64,000 nt of DNA from Magnetaquicoccus sp039908525. GTDB lineage: Bacteria > Pseudomonadota > Magnetococcia > Magnetococcales > Magnetaquicoccaceae. Shown piece by piece: positions 43,510 to 52,311 of the stretch; positions within the stretch are counted from its first letter, which is position 1, and each line of letters starts with the position of its first letter. A program made the translations under genes and the position numbers. The notes beneath the pieces are model-generated. The model saw only the letters and a program-made list of their open reading frames with translations. It was not told the origin of the DNA and did no database searches. The DNA lies in NCBI GenBank assembly GCA_039908525.1, contig JAMOAY010000003.1, positions 96,774-160,773 on the forward strand, written 5' to 3'.

Positions 43510-45789
43510 CTATTGCAGTGTTGCAAACATGCGGACATTGTTGCGCTCCACCTCCAGCAGGATGGTCTGCGGCTTGTTGGCGGTGTTGGCAACACCGGCG
43601 GCAGCGATCGCCTGATCCAGGGCGGCTGCCGAGGGAACCGGCATGTTGTTAATGGCCACCACAACATCACCGACCTGAATCCCGGCCGTCTCGGCCGCCG
43701 TACCCGGGTCCACATCGGCGACCAAAGCCCCGAACTTGTTGAGCAAGGTTTGATCCTTTTGCTTCATGGCCGGGGAGATGGGCGACATCTCCAACCCCAT
43801 CCATTCGAACTCCGTCTTCAGCGCAGCGGCCTGATTGGTGGCGGCCCCCTGGGCGGCCTTGGCACCGGGCTGGCCCTTTTCGCCGGCTGGCGGCAGGTTC
43901 TGGGTCATCATCGGGTCAGCCATCGTATTGGGCACCGTGTTGGGCGCCGTGTTGGGCACCATCATGGCCACCGTCTGAGCGGCGGCGGTCTGCGCCCCGG
44001 CGGCAACCGGTTCAACCCCGCCGGCGCCGTTCACGACAGCAGACAGGCTGCGCCGCTCGCCCTCCCGGACCACGGAAAAACGCAGTGTCTGCCCCGCATC
44101 GACCCCCGCCAACTGGGCCTGCAGCTCCTGGGGCGACTTGACCCAACGGCCATTGAGCTTGAACAGGATATCGTTGGCCTGCACACCGGCCGACATACCC
44201 AGGGAGCCGGGCAGTACGCTGCGCACCAGCACCCCGTTCGGATAGGGGGATCGCAACTGCCGTGCCTGGGCAGGATCCAACGCCACCACATCCAGCCCCC
44301 CGCTGCCCAGCAAACCGCCCGCAGCACTCTGGGCTGCCGCCGGGATGCCCACGGCCCCGCCCGGAGAGAAGCTGTAGTTCATGCCACCACGCCCCTGATA
44401 CCCCGGACGCAGAGCCCCCAGCCTGCCGTTCAGGTGGTTGCCCACGCCCCCAGGCGCCGCCGGACCCACCAGGGCGACGGCCTGCCCCTGAGGCGATGGC
44501 AGTATCGGGTGACAACTCTCGCAGGGGCCCCGATCCTCGTGGGGCATCACCGCGTTGGCCGGAATGGGTGGAGCCGCCGGCGTCCGTGCCGCCACGGGCA
44601 CCGTGTTGTTGCCTCCGAGGCCGGTGGGGTTGCCCGCCGCCGGGCTGCCCAGAATCTGGTGGCAACTCTCGCAGGGGCCCCGATCTTCATGAGGCATCAC
44701 CGCATTGGCCGGAATGGGCGGGGCTGCCGGCGGGCTGGCCCCTGCAGCGGCCGCCGGCACCGCAGCGGGCGGCGGCAGTGGCACCACCTCCTCGACAAAC
44801 TCCCGAGCCCGCTCGACGGGCACCGCAAACCCAATCCCCGCAAACGCACCAGTCGGGGTATAAATGGCGGTATTGACACCGATCACCTGTCCCTTGCCAT
44901 CCACCAAAGGTCCACCGGAGTTGCCCCGGTTGATGGCGGCATCGGTCTGGATCAGATCCTTGTGGACGATCCCCTCGATGGTCACGGCGTTGCGTTTGCC
45001 CGAGATGATCCCCTGACTGACCGTCTGATCCAGGCCAAACGGCGAGCCGATGGCGATCACCGGATCCCCGATCTGCGCCAGTTTGCTGTTGCCCAGCGGG
45101 GCCGGTTTCAAGGGACGCATGGGCTCCACCTTGAGCAGCGCCAGCTCCCGTTTGGCATTGAGGCTGACCACCTCGGCGTGGTAGCGCATGGTGGAACCAT
45201 CCCGCTCGAACACCGTCACATACACCTCCTGTGACTGTTCCACCACATGATGGTTGGTCAGAATATAGCCATCGGCCGTCACCACGATGCCGGAACCCAC
45301 GCTCTCGAAGGCGGCTCCGGTGAAGGGCTGGGCAAACCGCAAGCCCGGATCGGGCACAGCGGCGGGCGGTGGCGCAGGCGGAGCGACCGTCGCGCCGGCC
45401 TGGGGCAGTGGCGTCGCACCGCCCGCGCCCCCCTGACCCGTGCGGGTGGCACTGACATTGACCACACTGGGCATCAGACGGCGGGTGATCCGGCTGAACC
45501 CACCCCTGGGCACCGCCGACACCGCCGCCACGGTCTGCATCTGGGGCGGCTGTCCCTGGGGCAGCGGCGTCACCCCACCGGGCAGGGCCGCCGGAGCCCC
45601 CTGGACCACCGGGGAGAGTGCGGCCCCACCGGAGACCGCGCCGGTCTCGATCGGATGCAGCCCAATTCCCTTCAGGTAGTGCTGGGTGTACCAGTAGCTG
45701 CCCGCCAGGATAAACACGGCGACAATACCGATGATGTACAAGTATTTGCGGAGATCCTTTCCGCAAAAGAGCATATCTTTTGAGCTCAT
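43510..45789 (-). CDS. mamE: magnetosome HtrA-like protease MamE
   Basis: A 759-residue magnetosome protease. One N-terminal helix (about 17-31), trypsin-like domain (about 95-335), two magnetochrome motifs (CESCH at 373-377 and 423-427) and two PDZ domains (about 505-615 and 670-755). Catalytic H181 (TNHHVVE) and S291 (INRGNSGGPLV) are present, but the usual Asp is Glu (E215, AKRELALLKV). The two heme units are nearly identical and 50 residues apart. In other species MamE controls protein sorting and crystal maturation. Confidence 0.94.
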   Translation of the reverse strand: MSSKDMLFCGKDLRKYLYIIGIVAVFILAGSYWYTQHYLKGIGLHPIETGAVSGGAALSPVVQGAPAALPGGVTPLPQGQPPQMQTVAAVSAVPRGGFSRITRRLMPSVVNVSATRTGQGGAGGATPLPQAGATVAPPAPPPAAVPDPGLRFAQPFTGAAFESVGSGIVVTADGYILTNHHVVEQSQEVYVTVFERDGSTMRYHAEVVSLNAKRELALLKVEPMRPLKPAPLGNSKLAQIGDPVIAIGSPFGLDQTVSQGIISGKRNAVTIEGIVHKDLIQTDAAINRGNSGGPLVDGKGQVIGVNTAIYTPTGAFAGIGFAVPVERAREFVEEVVPLPPPAAVPAAAAGASPPAAPPIPANAVMPHEDRGPCESCHQILGSPAAGNPTGLGGNNTVPVAARTPAAPPIPANAVMPHEDRGPCESCHPILPSPQGQAVALVGPAAPGGVGNHLNGRLGALRPGYQGRGGMNYSFSPGGAVGIPAAAQSAAGGLLGSGGLDVVALDPAQARQLRSPYPNGVLVRSVLPGSLGMSAGVQANDILFKLNGRWVKSPQELQAQLAGVDAGQTLRFSVVREGERRSLSAVVNGAGGVEPVAAGAQTAAAQTVAMMVPNTAPNTVPNTMADPMMTQNLPPAGEKGQPGAKAAQGAATNQAAALKTEFEWMGLEMSPISPAMKQKDQTLLNKFGALVADVDPGTAAETAGIQVGDVVVAINNMPVPSAAALDQAIAAAGVANTANKPQTILLEVERNNVRMFATLQ

Positions 45790-45820
45790 TCTGATCCACT
45801 CTTGCCGGAGCAAACGCGAT

Positions 45821-46072
45821 TTACAGGTGCGGGACGGAATCCTTCTGCAGGTCGTCTCCCGGCAGGTCATCCCGTTCGGTGGAGGCCAACGCGGAGGCCA
45901 TCTCGCCGTTCTCCCGCAATTTGGTGATGCCCGCGCCCAACGCCACCGGACCCATCAAGATCAACAGCAACGGCACAACCCCGCGCAACACCTCCACCAC
46001 GGACCACCACCAGGTAGAGAGCCCCCACAACCCCAGTGCAATGGCCACCAAACCAAACACGATACTCGCCAT
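45821..46072 (-). CDS. mamI: magnetosome protein MamI
   Basis: An 83-residue protein with two membrane helices (IVFGLVAIALGLWGLST and LRGVVPLLLILMGPVALGAG), separated by WWWSVVEV, the MamI signature. It is required for vesicle formation in Magnetospirillum. The tail is polar and acidic, slightly longer than in the 70-residue homologue. It is located between mamH and mamE as in other clusters. Confidence 0.9.
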   Translation of the reverse strand: MASIVFGLVAIALGLWGLSTWWWSVVEVLRGVVPLLLILMGPVALGAGITKLRENGEMASALASTERDDLPGDDLQKDSVPHL

Positions 46073-46111
46073 GAAATTCTCTCTCCCGAGTGAGACGCAA
46101 CAAGCGGCCGG

Positions 46112-47419
46112 CTACTCCCTGTCCAGAAGCGGCTCTCTGGAACAGTGGCCGGACCTCGCCTTGAGGATGAACAGACCATAGAACATAATGACAAAATTGG
46201 CAACGCCTGTAAACACAAACGGCGCGCTCGGCCCCAACCAGTCGAACAGCAGGCCGCCCACCTGGAGAAAGAAGATAATCCCCAGACAACCCACCGTGTT
46301 GAAAACACCCAGCACCGACCCCCGCATGGCCAGCGGGGCCAGATCCATGGCCACCACCTGGGGCGCCAACAGACAGCCGGCCTGCCCCACCCCCACCAGA
46401 AAGGCGGGCAGAAAGACCCACCCACTGAGAGGATTGACGATCAACCCCATCCCAGCAAAACCCACGCCAGAGAGGGCCAAACCCAGCACCATGGCCGGCA
46501 CCCGTCCCAGACGCACGATCAGCTCCCCCCAGACATTGACGGTCAACAGCACCATTAGGCCGATGAAGCCGATCACCACCCCGGCCTGGGCCGCCGCCTG
46601 GAAATGGTTCAAACCCAGGACATCGGCAAAGTAGACCGCCCAGGTCATCAGAAAAAGACCGATGATGACCATGTCGTTGCGGGAGGTGAAGGCCGAGAAA
46701 AAGCTGAGCTGCAAGGATTTTTCCTGCCGGATCAGCTGCACGATCGCCCGCAGAGGGATCCGGTTGCTGGTCACCCTGGGCGCCACATCAACCAGAAAAC
46801 GACGGGCCAGCCAGGCCCCCGCCAGGGCAATGGCCGCCATCATCAGCATGGCAGGCACCACGCCGGCCTGTTGGGGAATCTGCATCAGCACCGCGTAGAC
46901 CAGGGTGGCGCCAAAGGCCATCATGAAACCGGCCTTGGCCAGCAGGCGCGGTCGCAGGCGGAAGGCCTGCTCGCTGTCATGTCCGCTCGCCGCCGGATCC
47001 CCGTCGGCAAAGTCGCCGGCCAGGGTGGCGATCTGGGGCCAGACCGCCGTGGTGCCCAAAGACATGCTGGAGCGGAAAAGATAGACAAAGGTCAAGCCGC
47101 CCAACCCGGTCACCACCCCCAATTCCAGGCTGAACGGCAACAACAGAGCGGAGAACCCGGCCAGAATAAAACCATAATAAACCACCGGAATGCGACCCCG
47201 GCGGTCGGAGAGATAGCCCAGATAGCCCACCGACAGCAGATCCACCAACTCGGTGATCACCTGGATGTTGGCATTGACAAAACCGGCATTCTCCCGCGCC
47301 AGTCCCAACACCTTGCGCAGGTACAAAGGCTGCAGGGCCAGCGCCAGGGTCATGAAGATCATGGCCAGCGCCGCCAGCAGATAGAGGGTGTTGTGGTGCC
47401 GCGCTTCTACCTGTTTCAC
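46112..47419 (-). CDS. mamH: magnetosome MFS transporter MamH
   Basis: A 435-residue 12-helix major facilitator. The conserved loop 2-3 is GYLGYLSDRRGRIPVVYYG. The central loop is charged. MamH is linked to iron uptake into the magnetosome in other species. GTG at 47419 overlaps the mamF stop (GTGA), replacing the long upstream in-frame extension that reads antisense-like sequence. It precedes mamI. Confidence 0.92.
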   Translation of the reverse strand: MKQVEARHHNTLYLLAALAMIFMTLALALQPLYLRKVLGLARENAGFVNANIQVITELVDLLSVGYLGYLSDRRGRIPVVYYGFILAGFSALLLPFSLELGVVTGLGGLTFVYLFRSSMSLGTTAVWPQIATLAGDFADGDPAASGHDSEQAFRLRPRLLAKAGFMMAFGATLVYAVLMQIPQQAGVVPAMLMMAAIALAGAWLARRFLVDVAPRVTSNRIPLRAIVQLIRQEKSLQLSFFSAFTSRNDMVIIGLFLMTWAVYFADVLGLNHFQAAAQAGVVIGFIGLMVLLTVNVWGELIVRLGRVPAMVLGLALSGVGFAGMGLIVNPLSGWVFLPAFLVGVGQAGCLLAPQVVAMDLAPLAMRGSVLGVFNTVGCLGIIFFLQVGGLLFDWLGPSAPFVFTGVANFVIMFYGLFILKARSGHCSREPLLDRE

Positions 47420-47739
47420 AATTTTTCCGCCAGGATGGCAATAACCGGCAATCGCCAGCTGCGGTTGAGGATCACAGAGACGATGCCCACCGCGCTGAAC
47501 AGGGCGATCACCCCCATGGAGAAGGTCAGGAAGAAACCTCCGATCTCCCCCATCGCCAGCGCAAAGATGGAGAGCAGCGTCCACAACCACAGCACCAACC
47601 CCTGCCGGGCGTGGAAACGGACAAACGGATTGTGGTCGCCAAACATCAGCGGCACCAGACACAAAATGGTCAAATAGCTCATTGCGGCCAGGGCACGGGT
47701 CCGACTGGATTCTGGCAGTTGTAAAACGTAATCCGCCAC
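47416..47739 (-). CDS. mamF: MamF-like DUF4870 membrane protein (first copy)
   Basis: A 107-residue three-helix protein with MSYLTILCLVPLMFGDHNPF and FVRFHARQGLVLWLWTLLSI, the DUF4870 signature. The GTG start at 47739 follows GAGGTAAGC and gives the same length as the two paralogues. It lies after the mms6-like gene, as mamF lies near mms6-like genes in other clusters. Confidence 0.82.
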   Translation of the reverse strand: MADYVLQLPESSRTRALAAMSYLTILCLVPLMFGDHNPFVRFHARQGLVLWLWTLLSIFALAMGEIGGFFLTFSMGVIALFSAVGIVSVILNRSWRLPVIAILAEKL

Positions 47740-47895
47740 GCTGCTTACCTCACATCCCGCTGGAGAAAAGGACTTCCCCCCCCTTAACAACTTAAAAACA
47801 TGTTTTTATTATTTAAATGTTAAAAAATAAACAGACACACACCCGACGACCGACCACCCTGCTGGCCATTCTCCCTGCTCAACGCCCCAGGAGGC

Positions 47896-48279
47896 CTACT
47901 CCTCTGCGGCAGTGTCGGCGGACCCCTGCCATCCGGTCGCCCCACCCCGGTAAAGGTAGTTGCACACCCCCACCCCCAGGGCAATGGCCACGCCGATCAG
48001 CAGAACATGCCCCCAGGCCCCCACGCCCAGACTCAGCCCCAGCCCCTTGCCCACCCCGCCCCCGGTTTTGACCGCCACGGCCACCCCACTGGAGGAGCTG
48101 CCCATGGCCAGGGAGTTCATCGCCTGACCGACCGAGTTCATCGCCTGGCCGACCACCCCTTTGCCGGTGACCGTGGTGACCGTCACCGCCGGCAGTGCAC
48201 TGCCCTGGGCGACCAGGCTCTTGACAATTCCGGGAACCTCCCACTCACCTACGGACAACAGTCCTTCGGTTATCTGCAT
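47896..48279 (-). CDS. Mms6-like magnetosome protein
   Basis: A 127-residue membrane protein. After a soluble N-terminal part with an AMNSVGQAMNS short repeat, it has the Gly/Leu-rich segment GKGLGLSLGVGAWGHVLLIG leading into one membrane helix, then a short acidic end (ADTAAEE). This is the architecture of Mms6, which binds iron through an acidic C-terminus and shapes magnetite. Identity is by pattern, and it may alternatively be MamG/MamD related. GAGGGAG is upstream of the start. It is probably the first gene of the operon. Confidence 0.75.
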   Translation of the reverse strand: MQITEGLLSVGEWEVPGIVKSLVAQGSALPAVTVTTVTGKGVVGQAMNSVGQAMNSLAMGSSSSGVAVAVKTGGGVGKGLGLSLGVGAWGHVLLIGVAIALGVGVCNYLYRGGATGWQGSADTAAEE

Positions 48280-48352
48280 GGTTGACAATCTCCCTCTGAC
48301 GACTGCATTGTACGCATGGCCCCTCATCGGGAACACGCGCCCAAGAATGGCC

Positions 48353-48382
48353 TAGTTAGCCTACAATCTCGCCTTCTGTCAA
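48353..48382 (-). promoter_or_regulatory. candidate promoter of the magnetosome operon
   Basis: On the minus strand, TTGACA (48377-48382) is a perfect -35 element. The -10 region 17-18 bases downstream (CTAACT/TAACTA) is weak. It lies about 80-100 bases upstream of the mms6-like start in a 152-bp divergent region (48280-48431) shared with the ParA operon; the plus-strand promoter was not resolved. Confidence 0.35.
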
Positions 48383-48431
48383 GAAACCAAATTCGTTTTT
48401 ATCGTTCAACCGGACAGCAGGGGACAGAGTC

Positions 48432-49295
48432 ATGCACACCATCGCCCTCTACAACAACAAGGGCGGAGTCGGCAAATCGACGCTCACCTTCTTCATGGCC
48501 GATTGTCTGGCCTCCCTGCGGGTGGGCGGGCAGCCCTTGCGGGTTCTGGTCATCGATCTGGACGCGCAGGGCTCCAGCAGCACCGCCCTGCTGGGGGAGA
48601 GGGCGGTCCAGCAGGCACGGGGCAGCGAGCACACCATCGGCCATCTGGCCCTGCAACTCAGCCACGGCCAGAAACCCGCGTTGGAGCCCTTCCTGCGGCT
48701 GCGTCCCGGCAGCCAGCGGGGCCATCCGCCGTGGCCGGCCATCGCGGTCCTCGTTCCGGAGCGGGAGAGTATGTTCAATTTTGATGCCAACCCACTGCAA
48801 TCCCTGGCCCTCTTCGCCCACACCCTCAAGCCGGACCTGGCACGGCTGTTCGATGTGGTGCTTCTGGATCTGCCCGGCAATCTGGACGAACGCCATTTGC
48901 TGGCCATCAATGCCCTGGTCATGAGCGACTCCGTGGTGGTGCCGATGGAGCCCACCCGGCTCGCCCTGCATGCCCTGCCGGAGACCCTGCGCATGATCCA
49001 GTATGTGCAGGAGAGGAGCGAGCAGGGCCGACCGGCATTCCTGGGTCTGATCCTCAACCGCACCGACAAACGCAGCCGCCAGTACCGCCAGCATGCGCCA
49101 GAGATTACCCAGCTTTTTCAGAAAACCGGCCTCCCCTGTTTCGACAACCATCTGCCCAACGCCCCGGAGTTGGCCAGTGCCACCGACGACACCCTGACCT
49201 TCACCTCCCTGAAAGAGCGTTATGGCAGTTACTATCCCCACGTCCAAAAGGTGGTCAGGGAGCTTTTCGATCGTTGGCAGAACACCTCGTTTTGA
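48432..49295 (+). CDS. ParA-family ATPase divergent from the magnetosome operon
   Basis: A 287-residue ParA/MinD-type ATPase. Walker A is YNNKGGVGKSTLTFF, with LVIDLDAQGSSSTALLG and Walker B DVVLLDLPGNLDERHL. The C-terminus carries ELASATDDTLTFTSLKERYG. It starts an operon of five further genes. Its distance from the mms6-like start on the other strand is 152 bp. ParA-like proteins move cargo, plasmids or organelles; a magnetosome or envelope target is inferred from context. Start after GGGGACAGAG. Confidence 0.9.
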   Translation: MHTIALYNNKGGVGKSTLTFFMADCLASLRVGGQPLRVLVIDLDAQGSSSTALLGERAVQQARGSEHTIGHLALQLSHGQKPALEPFLRLRPGSQRGHPPWPAIAVLVPERESMFNFDANPLQSLALFAHTLKPDLARLFDVVLLDLPGNLDERHLLAINALVMSDSVVVPMEPTRLALHALPETLRMIQYVQERSEQGRPAFLGLILNRTDKRSRQYRQHAPEITQLFQKTGLPCFDNHLPNAPELASATDDTLTFTSLKERYGSYYPHVQKVVRELFDRWQNTSF

Positions 49296-49372
49296 TTCTT
49301 TAAAGTTGGCATCTATTCTGTTAGAGTGGGGCGCTGTGGGTGGTCGGCCCGCGCTTCGCCCGGAGATCCCGC

Positions 49373-50317
49373 ATGCTTGACTGGCTCTTTCATCTGCTGA
49401 ATCACCCGTGGACTCCCTGGAGCGGTGCCTGTCTGATTGCCGCGCTGGGCACACTGCAATGGCTGATCTGGCACTACCGGCTCATCGGCCCCGCCCGGCG
49501 GCGTGCGGCGGAAGAGCTGCACCGTGTGGAACGGGATGCCCGCGCCTGGTCCGTCCTGGATCAACCCCATGCATCCGCCCTCGACGACCGGATCCTGCGC
49601 GCCTCATTGACCCTGGAAGATCGGCTCGGCCAGGACTGGGAAGCGTACCATCTGCACACCGTCCCCACCCTGCTGCTCGGCGCCGGGTTGCTGTTCACCC
49701 TGCTCGGACTGACAGCCACCCTCTTTTTTCTTGCCCGGGAGCTGCAAACCCACAACCTGGCCGAGGCACGGCAGGCCCTGGACGGTTTGCTGTTGGCCGC
49801 CTCGCTGAAGTTTCTCTCGTCCATCAGTGGTCTCTGCACGGCGTTTCTCTTCTCCTGGGCGGTCCGTCGCCAGCGGGATCGGCTGGCGCAGCAGTTGGGC
49901 CTCCTCGCTCAATGGCTGGACGAACGACCGCCCCCCTCCCCGCAAACCCGCCACGCCCTGCCTGCACCCACCTGGGAGGTGGCCGTGGAGGTCGTGGAGG
50001 AGATGCCGGCGGTGCATGAGGAGATTCCGGAGGTCGTCGCGGCGTCTCCCTCTGCGAGGCCGCTCCCGCCGCCCCCTGCGCCGCAAACGGCAGAGGATGT
50101 TCCCCCCACGGAGGAGGTACGGCAGGCAGCAACGCTCGACCTCCCCGCCCCGCGCCCGCCCGTGCTGGAGCCCCCCCGGACGCAACCCCCGGCTGCGGCC
50201 ACCGCGCCCGCTCCCACAGAACGTGGCCCCGTATTTGCACAACTGGCGGGAGAGTTTTTGGCCCGGCCCCATCGGCGCAAGCAGCCCCCCGTCCCGGCGA
50301 CCCGACAGACACCATGA
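49373..50317 (+). CDS. MotA/TolQ/ZorA-like membrane protein
   Basis: A 314-residue membrane protein. The first helix is near residues 14-32. A segment of about 75 residues with HTVPTLLLGAGLLFTLLGLT and LKFLSSISGLCTAFLFSWAV resembles the paired helices of MotA/ExbB/ZorA proton-channel proteins. The C-terminal third is Pro/Ala-rich and disordered. ATG at 49373 follows GGAGATC. Its stop overlaps the start of the OmpA-like gene (ATGA), so they probably form a complex. Distant resemblance only. Confidence 0.7.
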   Translation: MLDWLFHLLNHPWTPWSGACLIAALGTLQWLIWHYRLIGPARRRAAEELHRVERDARAWSVLDQPHASALDDRILRASLTLEDRLGQDWEAYHLHTVPTLLLGAGLLFTLLGLTATLFFLARELQTHNLAEARQALDGLLLAASLKFLSSISGLCTAFLFSWAVRRQRDRLAQQLGLLAQWLDERPPPSPQTRHALPAPTWEVAVEVVEEMPAVHEEIPEVVAASPSARPLPPPPAPQTAEDVPPTEEVRQAATLDLPAPRPPVLEPPRTQPPAAATAPAPTERGPVFAQLAGEFLARPHRRKQPPVPATRQTP

Positions 50318-52311
50318 ACACGATTCCCCGCAAGTTTTTACTCATCCTGACCGATCTGGGGCTCAGTCTGCTCTTTCTGGTGATCATTCTGGTCGCTGCG
50401 CTGGATTTCAACAGTCGGCTGAAACACGAGGAGCAGCAGGCACGCCAGGGGGGGGGAGCACGGGCGGGCCATCTGGCCCAGTTGCAAAAACAGAAAGAGT
50501 CTCTGAGCTCCCAGGTGGACAAAAACCGTGCCGAGCTGCAGGAACTGTGGGACAAAAACAGCCTCCTGACGGCGGAACTGCGCAAAAAAAATGCGGAAGC
50601 GCGCAAGTTGCTGGAGGACAACGTCGCCCTGCTGAGCCAGAACGCCTCGCTGCTGGTCCGTCTCAACCAGGAGGAGAGCCGTACCACGCCCCCGCCGCCC
50701 ATGGCCGGGGATGGCGGCAAACCCTCCGCCGAGGAGGCGCCCCAGGCACAGCGACTGCGTCAGGAGAATGCCGCTTTGACCGATCAATTGGCGCAGATGA
50801 ATGCCACGTTGCAAAAGTTGCAGCAGCAAAAGACGGCCCAGACCGCTCCCCCACCGGACAACGCCCCCCGCACCGCCAGCCCGCCACGGGAGGGTGCGGC
50901 CGCCGAGCGGTCGGAGCCGGGCTTCTGGGACAAAATGGTGGTCACCTTCCAGGATGCGCCCCACACGGAGAGCCCCCCGACGGCACCTGCCCGGAAGGGG
51001 GGAGAGGGCACCCCCACCGCGGAGCCTGACAGCTCTGCAACCCGGGCGACCGCCGTCGGCAAGGCGGACAAGACCTCTCCGCCGTCGGTTGCTGCCCAGG
51101 GGGAGCGGGGCACCGCCCCTCCAACCCCTGTGGTCACGGTGGAAAAAGGGATGCTGCCACCCGCCGCGTTGGACAAGGTGGTCTCCTCCTTCCAGGCCGC
51201 TGCCCCGTCCGTTCCCGCTGCACCGGCCGGCACGGTGCCACCCCCTGCAGCGGCCGGCAGCACACCCAGGCCTCCGCCGCCGACGGTCGCCGCCACCGCT
51301 GCGACCCATGGCACCGCACCCACGACTCCTGCCGGCGCCGGGCAGACCGCCCCGTCCGAAAATGGCGCCCAGGCAGCGGCCGAGGCGGGCTTCTGGAACA
51401 CCCTGCTGAACAGCTTCCAGGAGCCGTCCAAGACCCCGGCGGTCACGACAACCGTGGCCCTCGCCCCGCCGCCGCCACCGACTGCCCAGATGGCCACCGT
51501 CAAAACCCCGCCTGCCCGGTCGGAAACAGTGGCCCCTGAGGCCAAACCCGAGGCGCAAAAACCGGTCACACCGCAGAAAAGCGCCGCCACGGTGACGGCG
51601 CCTGCGCCCAAACCGGAACCGGCCACCACGACCACGGCGCCGACCCCTGCCCGCCCGCCCGTACCAGTCGCCGCTGCAACCCACGCCCTGCCGGCCGAGC
51701 AGGCCAAGGTTGAGCTGAAATCGGTCGGTGAACGGCCCCAGACACCGCCGCTCTCCCAGCAGGAGATCCTCAACATCCGCAACCAGCTGCTCCGTCAGGT
51801 GCAGAACGATCTGAAACAGCATCAGATCCCGGCAGAGGTCAACGAACAGGCCGGCACCCTCTACCTGCCCGGTCTGTTGGAGTTCAAACAGGAGAACCCG
51901 ACCATCGGCCCGGAGCAGCGTCAGGGCATGCGGACCCTGGCCACCGTCCTGGCCAAACGCCTGCCCTGTTATACCCAACAGATGGGCCAGGGCAGCGGTT
52001 GCGCGGAGGGCCCCTCTCCCGTCAAACTGGATGCCCTGGTCATTGTCGGCAACTCCGGCTCGGCACCGGTCGGCAGCAGCGCGTTTCGCCACAACTGGAA
52101 CCAGGCCAACGCCCGTGCCCTGCAAACCTTTGCCACCCTGCTGGAGGCGCATCCTCAACTGAACGAGATGCGCAACGGTCACGAGCAGTCCCTGTTCCAT
52201 CTGGATGGCTTTCTGCCGCCCGAGAGCACCGCACCCGGCAAACCCCTGCGCCGGGTTGAGTTGCGTTTTGTCATGAGCCAATCGCCGCAGGAGTCTCGCT
52301 CGAACCGATGA
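50314..52311 (+). CDS. OmpA/MotB/ZorB-like protein with disordered linker
   Basis: A 665-residue protein. An N-terminal helix (LSLLFLVIILVAALDFN, with Asp at its end as in MotB/ZorB) precedes a coiled coil (about 45-165). A Pro/Ala/Thr-rich linker (about 165-475) contains three copies of a short motif (EPGFWDKMVVTFQ, LDKVVSSFQ, EAGFWNTLLNSFQ). The C-terminal domain (about 490-655) is OmpA-like. It would attach to peptidoglycan. It is coupled by ATGA overlaps to the MotA/ZorA-like gene and to ycjX. Confidence 0.72.
   Translation: MNTIPRKFLLILTDLGLSLLFLVIILVAALDFNSRLKHEEQQARQGGGARAGHLAQLQKQKESLSSQVDKNRAELQELWDKNSLLTAELRKKNAEARKLLEDNVALLSQNASLLVRLNQEESRTTPPPPMAGDGGKPSAEEAPQAQRLRQENAALTDQLAQMNATLQKLQQQKTAQTAPPPDNAPRTASPPREGAAAERSEPGFWDKMVVTFQDAPHTESPPTAPARKGGEGTPTAEPDSSATRATAVGKADKTSPPSVAAQGERGTAPPTPVVTVEKGMLPPAALDKVVSSFQAAAPSVPAAPAGTVPPPAAAGSTPRPPPPTVAATAATHGTAPTTPAGAGQTAPSENGAQAAAEAGFWNTLLNSFQEPSKTPAVTTTVALAPPPPPTAQMATVKTPPARSETVAPEAKPEAQKPVTPQKSAATVTAPAPKPEPATTTTAPTPARPPVPVAAATHALPAEQAKVELKSVGERPQTPPLSQQEILNIRNQLLRQVQNDLKQHQIPAEVNEQAGTLYLPGLLEFKQENPTIGPEQRQGMRTLATVLAKRLPCYTQQMGQGSGCAEGPSPVKLDALVIVGNSGSAPVGSSAFRHNWNQANARALQTFATLLEAHPQLNEMRNGHEQSLFHLDGFLPPESTAPGKPLRRVELRFVMSQSPQESRSNR

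Noticed and set aside
41046..45234. Long plus-strand frames (820 and 1164 codons) across the mamE region
   Set aside because: They are antisense to mamE and the acidic repeat protein. Compositions are Arg/Ser/Pro/His-rich and no motif appears. mamE and its heme motifs are certain.
28741..48352. tRNA or direct-repeat borders marking the magnetosome cluster as an integrated island
   Set aside because: No tRNA gene, integrase or flanking direct repeat was recognised at either end of the cluster in this window.
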